In this document: positions 48,057 to 61,465 of the stretch, piece by piece
Numbering within the stretch: position 1 is the first letter of the stretch
Layout of the letters: every line of letters begins with the position of its first letter
Assembly (NCBI GenBank): GCA_028023455.1
Contig: JAQFVV010000013.1
Location: 10,010,411-10,074,410 of the forward strand
DNA length: 64,000 nt
Source: Epiperipatus broadwayi
Taxonomy: Eukaryota > Onychophora > Udeonychophora > Euonychophora > Peripatidae
Direction: 5' to 3'
Notes under the pieces: generated by a model
The model's input: only the letters and a program-made list of their open reading frames with translations
Told to the model about the DNA's origin: nothing
The model's database searches: none
Position numbers and translations under genes: made by a program

Positions 48057-48360
48057 TTTATTAAGGCAGGAGCAACTTTCTCCATCAATACTGTGACCTA
48101 GTGCAAGCCATAACTTGGATTAAAAACACTATTGAGTTTTCAGTTTGGGCTTGTAGCTTTATACTTAATTAAAAAGGTAAAAGATGGCTGTTGGAGGGAT
48201 GCATTAGATCCAAAGATCTAGGTGCAATGCTCTCATATTGAAGGCTCCTCACTGATGAAAGCCACAAGCTGTGATTTGATCCATTAATCTTCTAGCATCC
48301 ATTCATTATTATGGCTTGCACTAGATGGCAATATTATATGGACAAAGTTGCTACAGTGTT
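48057..48360 (+). mobile_element. Hairpin-element family, copy 6 (divergent, long loop)
   Basis: The ends pair: ggagcaactttctcc and ctagtgcaagccataa on the left, ttatggcttgcactagatgg and acaaagttgctac on the right. The loop holds ggagggatgcattagatcc, gatctagg and aaggctcctcactgatg, matching the loop of copy 1 (read on the minus strand) and the short loop words of copy 3. The arms are much more diverged than in copy 5. No target duplication was recognised. Confidence 0.65.
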
Positions 48361-50596
48361 ACTCTAAAATACTCATAACTATTTTTTTTTCAAGATTATT
48401 TATCAACTTTTTTTATTATCTTCTGATATCTCTTTCAACATATTTTTATAATTCTCTTGCTTTGAAAAAATATTTCATCTAATTTCTCTTTAATTCATAA
48501 TTTCATCAATGAATAATCTTTTTTCACTCATTTTTTTTTTATAATTCTTATTCAGTGTTAATTTTATCAATTTCATTTTTCTCTAAAGCCTCCAATCTTC
48601 TTTACTTCATATAAAGTGATAATTCAAAGTAAACATTTAGCAAGTCTCTTTTTAAATCTACCTTCAGTTTATTATAGAGAAATGAACTACTGTCTTTTTT
48701 AAAAGCTTATTTAATAATTGTGGTTCTTACTTGACTATTTTTTTATTTTTTTATTCTTGATGTTACAATTATTTAACTTTTTGACTTGTGTTTGCAAATG
48801 AAAGAATTGTCAGATCTCTGAAAAAAAAAAAGAAAAATGTTTTCTTGGTTTTGAATAAAAAAGTGTAAGAAAATGAACTCTCCATACTAGCTTATGCATG
48901 TTGTTGAGTTCCTTCACTGTAGTTGAAATATTTACTTGATAATAATAACTGCATTGATATATTGAGTGGACCTTAGGGATTTGTTTTTTATCTTTTTAAG
49001 GCAATTATTCCAAAATTATCATACAAAGTAGAATATCTAGGGATATGCAAAAGAAAAATGAAATAATGATAGAAAAAGACTGCATTGTAGAATAAGAGAG
49101 TCAAACTTGTTATTAGTTCAATTTGTTGACATCATATCTCAAAGCGCTCCTATCTTTAGATATCAACACAATAGCCTTACTTTTTAAATATCAAAGAATT
49201 ACTCTTCAAATTTGATATACACTTTAATTAAATTTAAAGATGAAATATAACATAAATTGCAAATTATTTGAGCTCATTATCATAATGTACTTTTATTTAT
49301 TCGTACACCTATTCATAAGCATGTAATTAAATTAATAATGTTAACACTCATTCTTATGTATAAAATCAATTAAAGAAACAGGTTTAATTAAAAGACATAT
49401 CGTATCAATTCACATTTTTTAAATGATTTTTATTGTTTGTTTATGGGGATGAGGATGAGTGTTAGGATTGTTAATTTATAAAAATTCAAAACTTGGCTAA
49501 TTAATTGAATGTTGTAATGAATAATGGAGTTTGTTTTCTTTGTTATTTAATCTTAAGAAATGATTTTGATGACTTTGGTCTCTGTTGTTTAAATGTTTTC
49601 CCTTCATGAACATTTTAAGTGTTGTTACATCAGTACTAATATATTTATAAGCAGACAAAATCCTGTGAGCAATCTTCAACGAGTGAGATTCTTGTGAGTC
49701 TTCTCTTTGCCATTGTTTTAGATTTTAAATTAATTATTCCATGACTTTTAAATCCAATTGTTGGGTTGTTTATTTACAGTTGCAACATATGAATGTGAAA
49801 TAATAACTGTACTGCTTATAAACATTTTGCTAATATAAAAGTACAATTTATGGAAATGGGCTGGGTTGCCTAGGAATAAATAAATGGAAAAAAAAAGATT
49901 AAAAGGGCCTCAGTGAGAATTAAAGGATACTCTTTTTAGTTAATGGCAAACTCTCTTTTGGATGAGGTAAGAAAATTTATTGGAGTGATATGGGAAAAAA
50001 GATAGAAAAAATGGATTGATAATACTGAAATAAACCCAGAGAAAGCTTTATTTTTGATAGTAATTGAAAATATTACGTAATTAATGTATTCAAAGTTTTC
50101 ACTTACTAATTTTTTAAATATATAGGCATGTATAAATCATGAACAAAAGAAAGAAGTAATGCAGTAATGTCATTAAATAAATAATTTGCATTATTATGCA
50201 GTTATCAAATGTGAACACAGATGGATTGACTGTCAATCAAAATGATTGTGAAAGGAGTGTTAAATATTTGAAATTCAATATAATGGGAGTAAAGGTTGGC
50301 AATGAATGAATGAAATAAATTCAGTAACATGCAGTCCATGTGAAAACAGAAGCATTTCTTCCCTTAATAATCATACCATTTTTTTATATATAACATTTTC
50401 ATAAGTTTATTGGACTGTTATTTCAATAAAAAATGACAAAGTCATGTATTTACATATTTTGTCATTTAAATTAAGAAAATTTTAAGCTAGTCATTTAATA
50501 AATTATAACTATACTTTTAAAATACCCTTCTGTGTTAACATTTTCTCAGACTGTCATGTCTTTATCACATGTAAGCATGAGTGGAAACATTTTTTG
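48361..50596. other. AT-rich intergenic region, nothing identified
   Basis: A and T homopolymer runs are common (for example 48820-48832). A minus-strand frame at 49497-49679 looks like chance. Confidence 0.5.
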
Positions 50597-50745
50597 AATC
50601 AAAGCTGTGCAGTATTAAGAAGTCATACAGTTGCTGTTACCATAGTACAGTAGTAATTCAAAGATATTGATTATAGCCTACTTGGCATTTTTTAAATCAT
50701 GGAAGCAATTTTTTAATTAAATCCACAAAATAATTCTATATTTAT
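50597..50745 (+). repeat. Flanking direct repeat, left copy
   Basis: Words such as aatcaaagctgtgcag, agtaattcaaagatattga, cctactt and catggaagcaattttt recur in the same order at about 53062-53200, on the other side of the microsatellite and satellite block. A weaker third relative lies at about 53868-53985. This suggests the block grew inside, or was inserted into, an older local duplication. Confidence 0.7.
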
Positions 50746-51027
<282 letters not shown>

Positions 51028-51295
51028 AAATGCAAAACCATAAAACAATACAATACTAGATTAAATTTTAAAAATTTTACCAAAATCCTTACACAACCAT
51101 GGTTTCATCTACTACAAATAGACCTTCTCAAGTGAAAATCAATCTAAAGGAAAACATATATATATATGTTTTCCTTTAGATTGATTTTCACTTGAGAAGA
51201 TCTATTTGTAGTAGATGAAACCATGGTTGTGTAAGGATTTTAGTAAAATTTTTAAAATTTAATCTAGTATTGTATTGTTTTATGGTTTTGCATTT
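51028..51295. repeat. Near-perfect 268-bp palindrome
   Basis: The left arm starts aaatgcaaaaccataaaac at 51028 and the right arm ends ttttatggttttgcattt at 51295. The centre of catatatatatatg at 51161.5 is exactly midway. Only two mismatches are visible: accaaaatcc against ggattttagt, and agaccttctc against gagaagatct. There is no spacer beyond the TA-rich centre. It directly abuts the TATC/TA microsatellite. It could be a foldback element, an inverted duplication, or an assembly fold-back. Confidence 0.9.
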
Positions 51296-51342
51296 TTATT
51301 TTTGCTAGTATAGTGTTAGACAGTTTTGGTTTTATATATATA

Positions 51343-52993
51343 TATATAATAGATGAAATACACAGGCTTATATATACCTGTGTCTATATATGTAATAGAC
51401 AGGGTATGAGCACAGACTTTCACATGACCCACCACTCTCCACACTATCTCATAATACTGATACACCTGAACACACATATGTCGAAAAGATAAATAATCAC
51501 CAATATATGTATTTCGTGCTAATCCAGCAATCATCAGTTGGTCCAGATTACCATCTCCACACGTATATGCTACAAGTGCTCAGATATATATTAAGATAGC
51601 AAATCCTCCTACTTTAATGGACAGGCTTCAATGTACTCCACACTCCAACTCTTCAACTGTCCATCCAATTGAAAATCTGATGATGGAACGCTCAAAGGCC
51701 ACCCTTAGGCCGAGATTGTTGTCACATCCATGTTGACCTAAAGGTCAATCTGCCCCCTCATGTATAGGACATAATCCATTAAATACATAAACAAGGGGTA
51801 GGCAGACATCTCTAATATGTAATAGATGAAATACACAGTCTTATATGTATATATCTGAGCACTTGTAGCATATATGTGTGGAGATGGTAATCTGGACCAA
51901 CTGATGACTGTTGGTTTAGCATGAAATACGTATATTGGTGATTATTTATCTTTTCGACATATGTGTGTTCAGGTGTATCAGTATTATGAGATAGTGTGGA
52001 GAGTGGTGGGTCATGTGAAAGTCTGTGCTCATACCCTGTCTATTACATATATAGATACAGGTATATATGAGCCTGTGTATTTCATCTATTACATATTAGA
52101 GATGTCTGCCTATCCCTTGTTTATGTATTTAATGGATTATGTCCTATACATGAGGGGTCAGATTGACCTTTAGGCCAACATGGGTGTGACACCAATCTTG
52201 GCCTAAGGGTGGCCTTTGAGCGTTCCATCATCAGATTTTCAATTGGATGGACAGTTGAAGAGTTGGATTGTGGAGTACACTGAAGCCTGTCCATTAAAGT
52301 AGGAGGATTTTCTATCTTAATATATATCTGAGCACTTGTAGCATATATGTGTGTAGATGGTAATCTGGACCAACTGATGATTGCTGGTTTAGCATGAAAT
52401 ACGTATATTGGTGATTATTTATCTTTTTGACATATGTGTGTTCAGGTGTATCAGTATTATGAGATAGTGTGGAGAATGGTGGGTCATGTGAAAGTCTGTG
52501 CTCATACCTGTCTATTACATATATAGATACAGGTATATATGAGCCTGTGTATTTCATCTATTACATATTAGAGATGTCTGCCTATCCCTTGTTTATGTAT
52601 TTAATGGATTATGTCCTATACATGAGGGGTCAGATTGACCTTTAGGCCAACATGGGTGTGACAACAATCTCGGCCTAAGGGTGGCCTTTGAGCATTCCAT
52701 CATCAGATTTTCAATTGGATGGACAGTTGAAGAGTTGGATTGTGGAGTACATTGAAGCCTGTCCATTAAATTAAGAGGATTTGCTATCTTAATATATATC
52801 TGAGCACTTGTAGCATATACGTGTGTAGATGGTAATCTGGACCAACTGATGATTGCTGGTTTAGCATGAAATACGTATATTGGTGATTATTTATCTTTTC
52901 GACATATGTGTGTTCAGGTGTATCAGTATTATGAGATAGTGTGGAGAGTGGTGGGTCATGTGAAAGTCTGTGCTCATACCCTGTCTATTATAT
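51343..52993. repeat. Satellite-like block: 472-bp unit, one inverted and two and a half direct copies
   Basis: The anchor atatctgagcacttgtagca begins near 51851, 52324 and 52796, a period of 472-473 bp. One reverse-complement unit precedes them (51343-51838, anchor reversed near 51570-51588). The third direct unit is cut off at ctgtctatta (52990), where it runs into (TA)n/(TG)n. Units are about 95 percent alike by eye and less A/T-rich than the neighbourhood. Each encodes the same short frame, MCVQVYQYYEIVWRVV, because the unit is repeated; I see no sign that it is a gene. Confidence 0.9.
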
Positions 52994-53038
52994 ATATATA
53001 TATATATATGTGTATGTGTGTGTGTGTGTGTGTGTGTG
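52990..53038. repeat. (TA)n-(TG)n microsatellite
   Basis: The run starts exactly where the third satellite unit loses homology (ctgtctatta then TA repeats instead of catatatagatacag). The microsatellite therefore grew from the unit's own TA-rich site. Confidence 0.9.
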
Positions 53039-53061
53039 AAAGTTTGTTACTTAATAACTCA

Positions 53062-53200
53062 TCAAGTCAAAGCTGTACACTTTTAAAAAGTTGTTGCCAT
53101 CATGGCACAGTAATAATTTAAAGATATTGATCATAACCTACTTGACATTTTTGTGGCATGGAAGCAATTTTTAAATTAAATCTACAAAGTAATGCTATTC
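53062..53200 (+). repeat. Flanking direct repeat, right copy
   Basis: The order of words (caaagctgtacac, agtaataatttaaagatattga, cctacttgacattttt, catggaagcaatttttaaa) matches 50597-50745. Just outside it, gttacttaataactca occurs twice, at about 53045 and 53243. The locality therefore contains several overlapping old duplications. Confidence 0.7.
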
Positions 53201-55350
53201 TTTCCTTATGTACAACACAAATGTAAAAGTTTATTTGTTTATGTTGTTACTTAATAACTCAATAAATATTGCATCAGTTTTGATGAACCTTGAATCGTTT
53301 TCTTTCTTTTTTTTGTGGAGAATTACATATGTTATGAATTTTTGCTTTATGATAATTGTTTACAAACATTGGTAATTTGCAATATAAAAATGTCAAAATC
53401 ATAACCATTTTTGAATAAACAGTATTGATTAAAAGATTATGGACAGAAAATTTTTTAAATGAAAATAAAGTATGTTGTGACCTCCATATTGAAATACATA
53501 TTACAGAAATGGAGAAAAATTTAATTTTTAGCAAGATAAAATTTTAATTTGTAAATATATTTAAATTAATTAAATTTCATTTGTATCACATATTTAATAT
53601 GTCATAAGTGAAGTGTGAACAAAATGCCATGATATTAAAATTTTGTAGCTATTTTTAAACATTAGTTTATCATGTGAGAACTATATTTTTTTGAAAAAAT
53701 TGATCAAATATAGAGCTGATTGTAAAAAGTTAATTTTTTTGCAATATTGCAGTTGATAATTTATGTATTATTATTTCATGTAAATAATATGTAAATATGT
53801 AAGCCATGATATCATTATATGCTTTTATTCTGCTAAAATGTATTTCTTTTAATATACTAATGTAAGCAAAGCTGTGGGTATAGCTAGCAAATATAAAATT
53901 ACACATTATGTCACAACAGTAGTTCAAAGATATTTATATTAGTTTATTATGCATTTTGTTTCATGTTTTGAATAAATTATTCAATACATAAATTTACTAT
54001 TGTCTTTTATGTATAATTAAAAATATTTTTATCCAAATTATTATATATCAGTAGAGTAATATTTTAATCTCTTTGATTTATATTTTTGAGCTTCAATAAT
54101 TTTGAAATGAGAAAATATATAGATAAATATTGCATTATTGATTCTTTATTAACAAAACAATTGTTGCCTTAATCAGATTAACAATCTGGGAAGAATGGGG
54201 AGTCCATTTGATTGGAACTTGCATAACTTTTTTAATATTTTTATCCTCAAACATTGCTTAACTTCCTATAATTTATCATATAGGTAAAAAAAATGTATAT
54301 GCAGTAAAATCATAAAGAGTTATAGATATTGACAGCATCTGAATACAATATTTATAATTCAATAATATTTATGGAAGCAGTAAAATTTTAGCACCATAAT
54401 TTAATGATAATTTGAAAATCCCACATCTGAGCCTTGCTTATTAAATTTATTTCTGATTATTTTATGCAATAAGAGATTGATTCAATTCTTAGATTTACTA
54501 TAAGAAGAAAGATTATAGTTGTTAAATTCAAATTATTAAAAAATTTCAAAAGTTGATAAATGCTTATTTAAGATTATGCTATAATTATTAATAAGCATAA
54601 ATTTAAAATATAAACTGATTTGTCACTGTTATATTAAAGCACTTTCTCTTTCAATATTCACACAGTATAGCATTTGAAACATTTGTTAAAAAATGGAATG
54701 AGATTAGAACAGCTAGCTAGCTGTACACTATTTTAAAATAAAATTATTAATAGTATACTAGTAAAATTAAAATAATATTATTTTTTAATTTATAAAATTA
54801 ATAATAAATTATTCTTACTAAATTTTATTATGATTGGCTTTTTTTTAAATACATTTTTTCAAATCAAATATTTTTATATAATTAAGTAGTTTGAATAATC
54901 AACATCTTACAGTAGTTAAGTATCATTACTAAAATTCTAATCACACTAAATTTTTAACTGCAATTAAAGTCCTCAGTAATAAGTAAAAGAATTCTATTTG
55001 AAACATTATTTTTCTAAAACTAATTATCACTAAATTGACTTCAGAAAACATAATTGCCACAAATATATTCATTTATTTTAGAATTGCTTTGTAAAAAACA
55101 AATTTGTTTTTGTTTTATGTTGACTTACTTTTTTTTTTATTAATCTGTGAGAAAAAAATTCAGTTGTTTTGGTTTGCTAAATGCTCTGTTAAGAACAATA
55201 ATGTAAATGTGGTTTTGTATTTATATAATAAATACTATTTCCACACTTTCTCTAATCACTTTTTACAATGCATTTAAAAAAAATTATTCTGTTATATTTT
55301 CTTATGGTTTTGATTGACCAACAGTCTTCATCAGAGCTATACATGCACTC
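53201..55350. other. AT-rich intergenic region; weak third copy of the flanking repeat at about 53868
   Basis: Bases 53868-53985 repeat caaagctgtg, cagtagttcaaagatattta and ttatgcattttgtttcatg in the order seen at 50.6 and 53.1 kb. Otherwise no gene or element signature. The minus-strand frames at 53274-53534 and 53730-53927 are probably chance. Confidence 0.5.
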
Positions 55351-55351
55351 A

Positions 55352-56640
55352 TTTTAATAAACTAAAAATTTGTATTTATTCTTAACTTATATATAAATAA
55401 AGATGTGTATTAAATATAATTTAACATCTAAATATGGTACTGTGTTACTTCGAATATAAGACACTTTTTTTCCAAATTTTGGATCTACAAAAGAGAGGTG
55501 CATCTTAAATTTGAAATGAAAATTTTTAATATCTTATTTCTGCAGTTTTTTGCTTTACACTATACATGCACAGAGTATTATGATTGATATTACTGTGTAG
55601 AATAGTGTGTTAAATCATTTTTAATCAAAAGAAAAAGATTTTACATTAAATATCAATATTTTTTGATTAATTTCATAAATGGCTTTAACTCTTTCTCTCA
55701 AAATGTCACTTTTAATGTTATTTTACTGCTTATACCTTTATTCTATTGAGAAAGCTCTACTGAATATCCTTTAGAATTTTTTATAACTAAAAAATTGATA
55801 TAACAATGAGATAAGAGCTTGTCTTCCAAGGCATTGATTGGCTGTTTTTTGTTTTCTGCACAAGAGAGTGCCTATCAAAATATTACAGTTCTCATAGCTT
55901 CATTTTGATTTTTAATATGAAAATGTATGTTTTATAATCTTTTTTACACATTTATTTTTTTCAGAAAATACTTGAAAAAATTTAAATTATTTTAGAAGAA
56001 TGTATTAGATTTTAATTGTAAAATGTACTTTTACATGAAAGCAAAGTGACAAAGAAATTATAATGTTTGGCTGCAGTTTAGATAATCTGAAGATGATGTA
56101 CCCTAATGTAATAGTGAAGATGAGAATTCAAGTTTTGAAAGTGAAGAAATAGAAAGTGAAAATACTGTACATTGGAAGAAGATTTGCAATAAATTAACTG
56201 AGTTTATTGTATTTATATTAGTTTTCTAATTAAGTACATATATGCATCTTAGATTCAGGAGTTAATTTTTTATTTATTTTTTATTGTCTTAAAATCCTAT
56301 TGCATCTTAAATTAGAGGATATCTTATATTCAAAATAATATGGTAATTAGAGTTAGAAGATATAACAAAATAAAAAGTATTATTTAAAAACATTATTAAA
56401 GGTATATTAGATTTAAAATGACAACTTGTAGATAAGAGAAAAACTAATTAATAAAAATAATTACATGTTTCTAATGTTACAAGCTGATATTAACACATAA
56501 AGATATTCTTGAGAAATTAAAATAATTCCAGAGAATGAAATCATGAACTATTAAAAAAGAGATTAAGCCATGAGCTCAGAAAAAAAGCTTCTATTTAAAC
56601 AAGATGAAATACTTAGAAGAACCAGGACAATTAGTTTATA
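55352..56640 (+). repeat. 5' LTR of a Ty3/gypsy element, split by a pogo-like insertion
   Basis: Two pieces, about 55352-55439 and 56344-56640, together match the 3' LTR near 59505-61465. Shared words are ttaataaactaaaa, atataat.taacat, attaga.gatataa, aaaatgacaacttg.agataag, catgtttctaatg, aagccatgag, and aacaagatgaaatactta against aacaagaagtatttaaaa. They lie in direct orientation on either side of gypsy internal sequence, as LTRs should. The outer limits are estimates. TG/CA ends and the primer-binding site were not resolved. Confidence 0.6.
55440..56343 (+). mobile_element. Pogo/Tigger-like DNA element, full-length non-autonomous copy
   Basis: A 904-bp element with about 21-bp terminal inverted repeats: ctgtgttacttcgaatataag on the left, cttatattcaaaataatatgg on the right. 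It is flanked by TA on both sides (55438-55439, 56344-56345), the pogo/Tc1 target duplication. Near 56075-56190 the + strand gives the acidic tail SEDENSSFESEEIESEN, preceded by EDDV, the end of a pogo transposase. The catalytic core is missing. It is inserted in the 5' LTR of the gypsy element and is homologous to the minus-strand copy at 2216-6475. Confidence 0.85.
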
Positions 56641-56849
56641 GAAACACTTAAAGATTGTTTTATCTACATTATGATTTGTCTAAAGTTTTGTGTAGAAACT
56701 TATATTCTGTAAGTGTTTTATTCATGTTTAAAAGTATAATCTAACTTAAATATTTGTGTTTAATTTCTATCATTTAATATTTAATGTTGTTTAATTCATG
56801 AATAAAATATATTTTTCATCAATGGTTTTTTTATTAATTTATCCTTTCA

Positions 56850-59350
56850 TTCAGATTCTTTGATGAAACTACCATTGCATTTTGTTTTAGGAGTCTGAGC
56901 ATAGCATATTTGATGGTTCAATCTGAGAATTGGGTACCCAAGCATCAAACAATTGACTATAGATTAAAATCAGAAAGTAGACAACTTGATGCATTTTGCA
57001 ATAAATAATATAAAATATATTATAAATGTTGTCACCTTACTTCTTCCTATAATAGTTCAGATTGCAAACTGACTTTATGATTCTAGAGATCCTGAATGTT
57101 TAAACTATATAGAAGTAGTCATGTGACCAAGCAACCATTTTAGTCCCAAATTCTCCAAACATATAAGCTTATAGTCATTTGCACAATAGAGGACAAGTGA
57201 ATGGAAAAGGTGTAAAGATTATGATACTTGTTGAAAATTCAGAATGAATTATTTCCATGGCTATTACTATAAAATTTGGCAGCCAAATCTGCATATATGA
57301 TAATAACCAATGTATATGGTAATAATAACCAATGTGTATGGTAATTATATGATAATAACCAATAGTAGCAAAAAGGTCTTACCTTGTTCCAAATTTAAAT
57401 GAGATGTTAATAAGTTTGAAAGGGACAAATGTTTTTGCAAAACTAGATTTGATTGTTGATTTCTCCAGGTACAATGTTGGATCTTTAATATAATGGATTA
57501 TGATAATCCATATTTTTGTAAAATACTAATAACTAATTCAGAAAAACTGATAGTAGATTAAATAATGTATGTGAATAACTTAAAATTCTTTTGAGTTAAA
57601 CTTTATTCTGAAAAATATTATTAGGAATGCAGAAGAAATTAACTTACAGGTGCAAGTATAAGATCTGACTAAGAAAAGATTAAAGTGATCAAGAATGTTT
57701 GAAAACCAAAAAGTGTCAAAAAATTGCATTTTTCTGATTCTAGTCAATTTTTCCAGGAATTTCTTGAAGAGAAAAGCCACATGTCTAAGATTCCTACATG
57801 ATATTATTAAAAAAAAAGTTAGATTTGCAAGTAACCACAAAAAGTATATTTTAAAAGGCAAATTTTTTTTTAATATTCTGATGATTGGTTCATTTTGATA
57901 ATAGTTTGGTAATAACTTTAACAATAGACATGTCAAATTATAGGATTGGAATAGTACTTGAACACCTTTTACAAAATAGTGAGTGCCTAAAAGCACTCAT
58001 GTCCAATACATTATTAAAGGCTGAAAAAAATATAGTCAACTGACAATGAGGCATAGTTAATAATTTTAGGTGCCTAAAATCATATTTATATGAATAACTA
58101 ATTAAAATAAGTGATCACTAATTATTATTGGGGATATTTTCAAGCAAAAAAGCCCTGGCCAACTATTTAAGCCTTGAACTAGTTTAGTGTTATAATCAGT
58201 TATCAACATATAAGTACAAATTATAATTCAGACAGAGTAATTATTTCTAATGCTTTATATCATGTATCAAATGTGGCAAGTCAAAATTATGTAAACAACT
58301 GGGAGTCAAAATTGGTCAACATTAAAATCATAGTACTTTAGACTAAAGCCAATCTTGGATACTGGATGTTTATAAATTGGATCCAGAATGAATGAACTAA
58401 AAAATTTCAAAAATTCTTGTGGAACTTATGAGAACAATTATCAAGAGTAAAGTGCAGATCTAACTTAATTGTATACCATGATTTTAAAATACTATATCTG
58501 GATTATCCTGGCATAATGAAAACTAAAGCTCTAGCATACATTTGTATGTGTTAGTCTGGATTTGGCATTGAAATTGAAACTCATATGAAAGAAATATAAA
58601 TTGTTCCAATCTACAGAAAAATGCATTGGTAAATAAATTCACTTTCTGGTCAGAACTGAAAAATCATGAAGTCATATGCACATAGACCACACAGCCATTA
58701 AAAGATCATATCTTTTGATTCCAGCTCAACATTGTGTTAATATATGTATTGAAAAGCACAAGTTCACCTGAGACAATCTGGATTTCAAATAAATCTTTGC
58801 ATGCAATAAAACTCCACAAACACTGGCATCAGCTAATGGTACAGGATTTACTCAAGTAGTAGTGGAAGTCACATGTGTCTATGGGACTGCTGAGAAAACT
58901 GCTTAGCATTTGAAGCAAATATTAAATAGACCCCTTTAATATGTATAAATATTTTACATTTTTCAATGTTTTATCAACATATCATTCTTCCCTAGCTCCA
59001 GATAAATCATTCACAAGAGATACTTATGAATGAAAACTTTGAAATAACTGTCCATCTTTATGCCAGAAAAAGAGATAAAAAGCTAGAAAAGGAAAAGTAT
59101 ATGTTGCCATTGAAATTCTGATTGACAATATAATTAATATAGGTTGTGAATCAGGTAGTAGAATCCATCATTGGAAAAATATATTTGCCATCATATTAAT
59201 CTTGTCTGCCAAATCCAGAAAGGTACAAATACTTATGAAAATAAGAGAAGAACAGATTATGTATCACCTGGAGAAAAGTTACTAGACAAAAATTGTATAG
59301 TCATTTAAAAATGCAGATGGTCTGGAAATCGAATTATCAGCTAAGGAGCA
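56850..59350 (+). pseudogene. Ty3/gypsy retrotransposon internal region (gag end, RT, RNase H, integrase), heavily decayed
   Basis: The order is that of gypsy pol. About 57020-57130 shows a degraded cysteine-rich Gag knuckle region. About 57385-57475 reads VPNLNEMLISLKGTNVFAKL, the start of reverse transcriptase. The catalytic YLDD section is not visible and is probably deleted. About 57675-57870 gives EKIKVIKNV and, in another frame, LVNFSRNFLKRKATCLRFLH, the RT/RNase H junction. About 57910-58170 gives LTIDMSNYRIGIVLEHLL, LLKAEKNIV and ISDH.LLLGIFSSKKAL, the RNase H domain. About 58501-58590 gives YPGIMKTKALAYICM, the integrase zinc-binding region, and about 58835 NGTGFTQ, an integrase core trace. 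Stops and frameshifts throughout; not functional. The open frame at 57695-57898 is part of this. Confidence 0.8.
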
Positions 59351-59504
59351 GCAAATTGATCACATGAATGTATGAATGAAAAATAGACATTGCTATATGT
59401 GATTATTAAAAAATAAAACACAATTGTCTGGAGTGAAAGAGTGATATGTGCTCAATAGAGAATAATAATGTAATTGTATGTGAGTTAATTGCACACACAC
59501 ACAC

Positions 59505-61465
<1,961 letters not shown>

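Noticed and set aside
51961-52173. Repeated short frames beginning MCVQVYQYYEIVWRVV
   Set aside because: They recur only because the 472-bp satellite unit is repeated. They have no domain, and one copy is on the opposite strand.
51028-52993. CRISPR-like array
   Set aside because: The repeats are long satellite units and microsatellites in an animal genome, without spacer structure or cas genes.
57580-57996. 138-codon minus-strand frame
   Set aside because: It is antisense to the RT/RNase H section of the gypsy remnant, which has recognisable motifs on the + strand.
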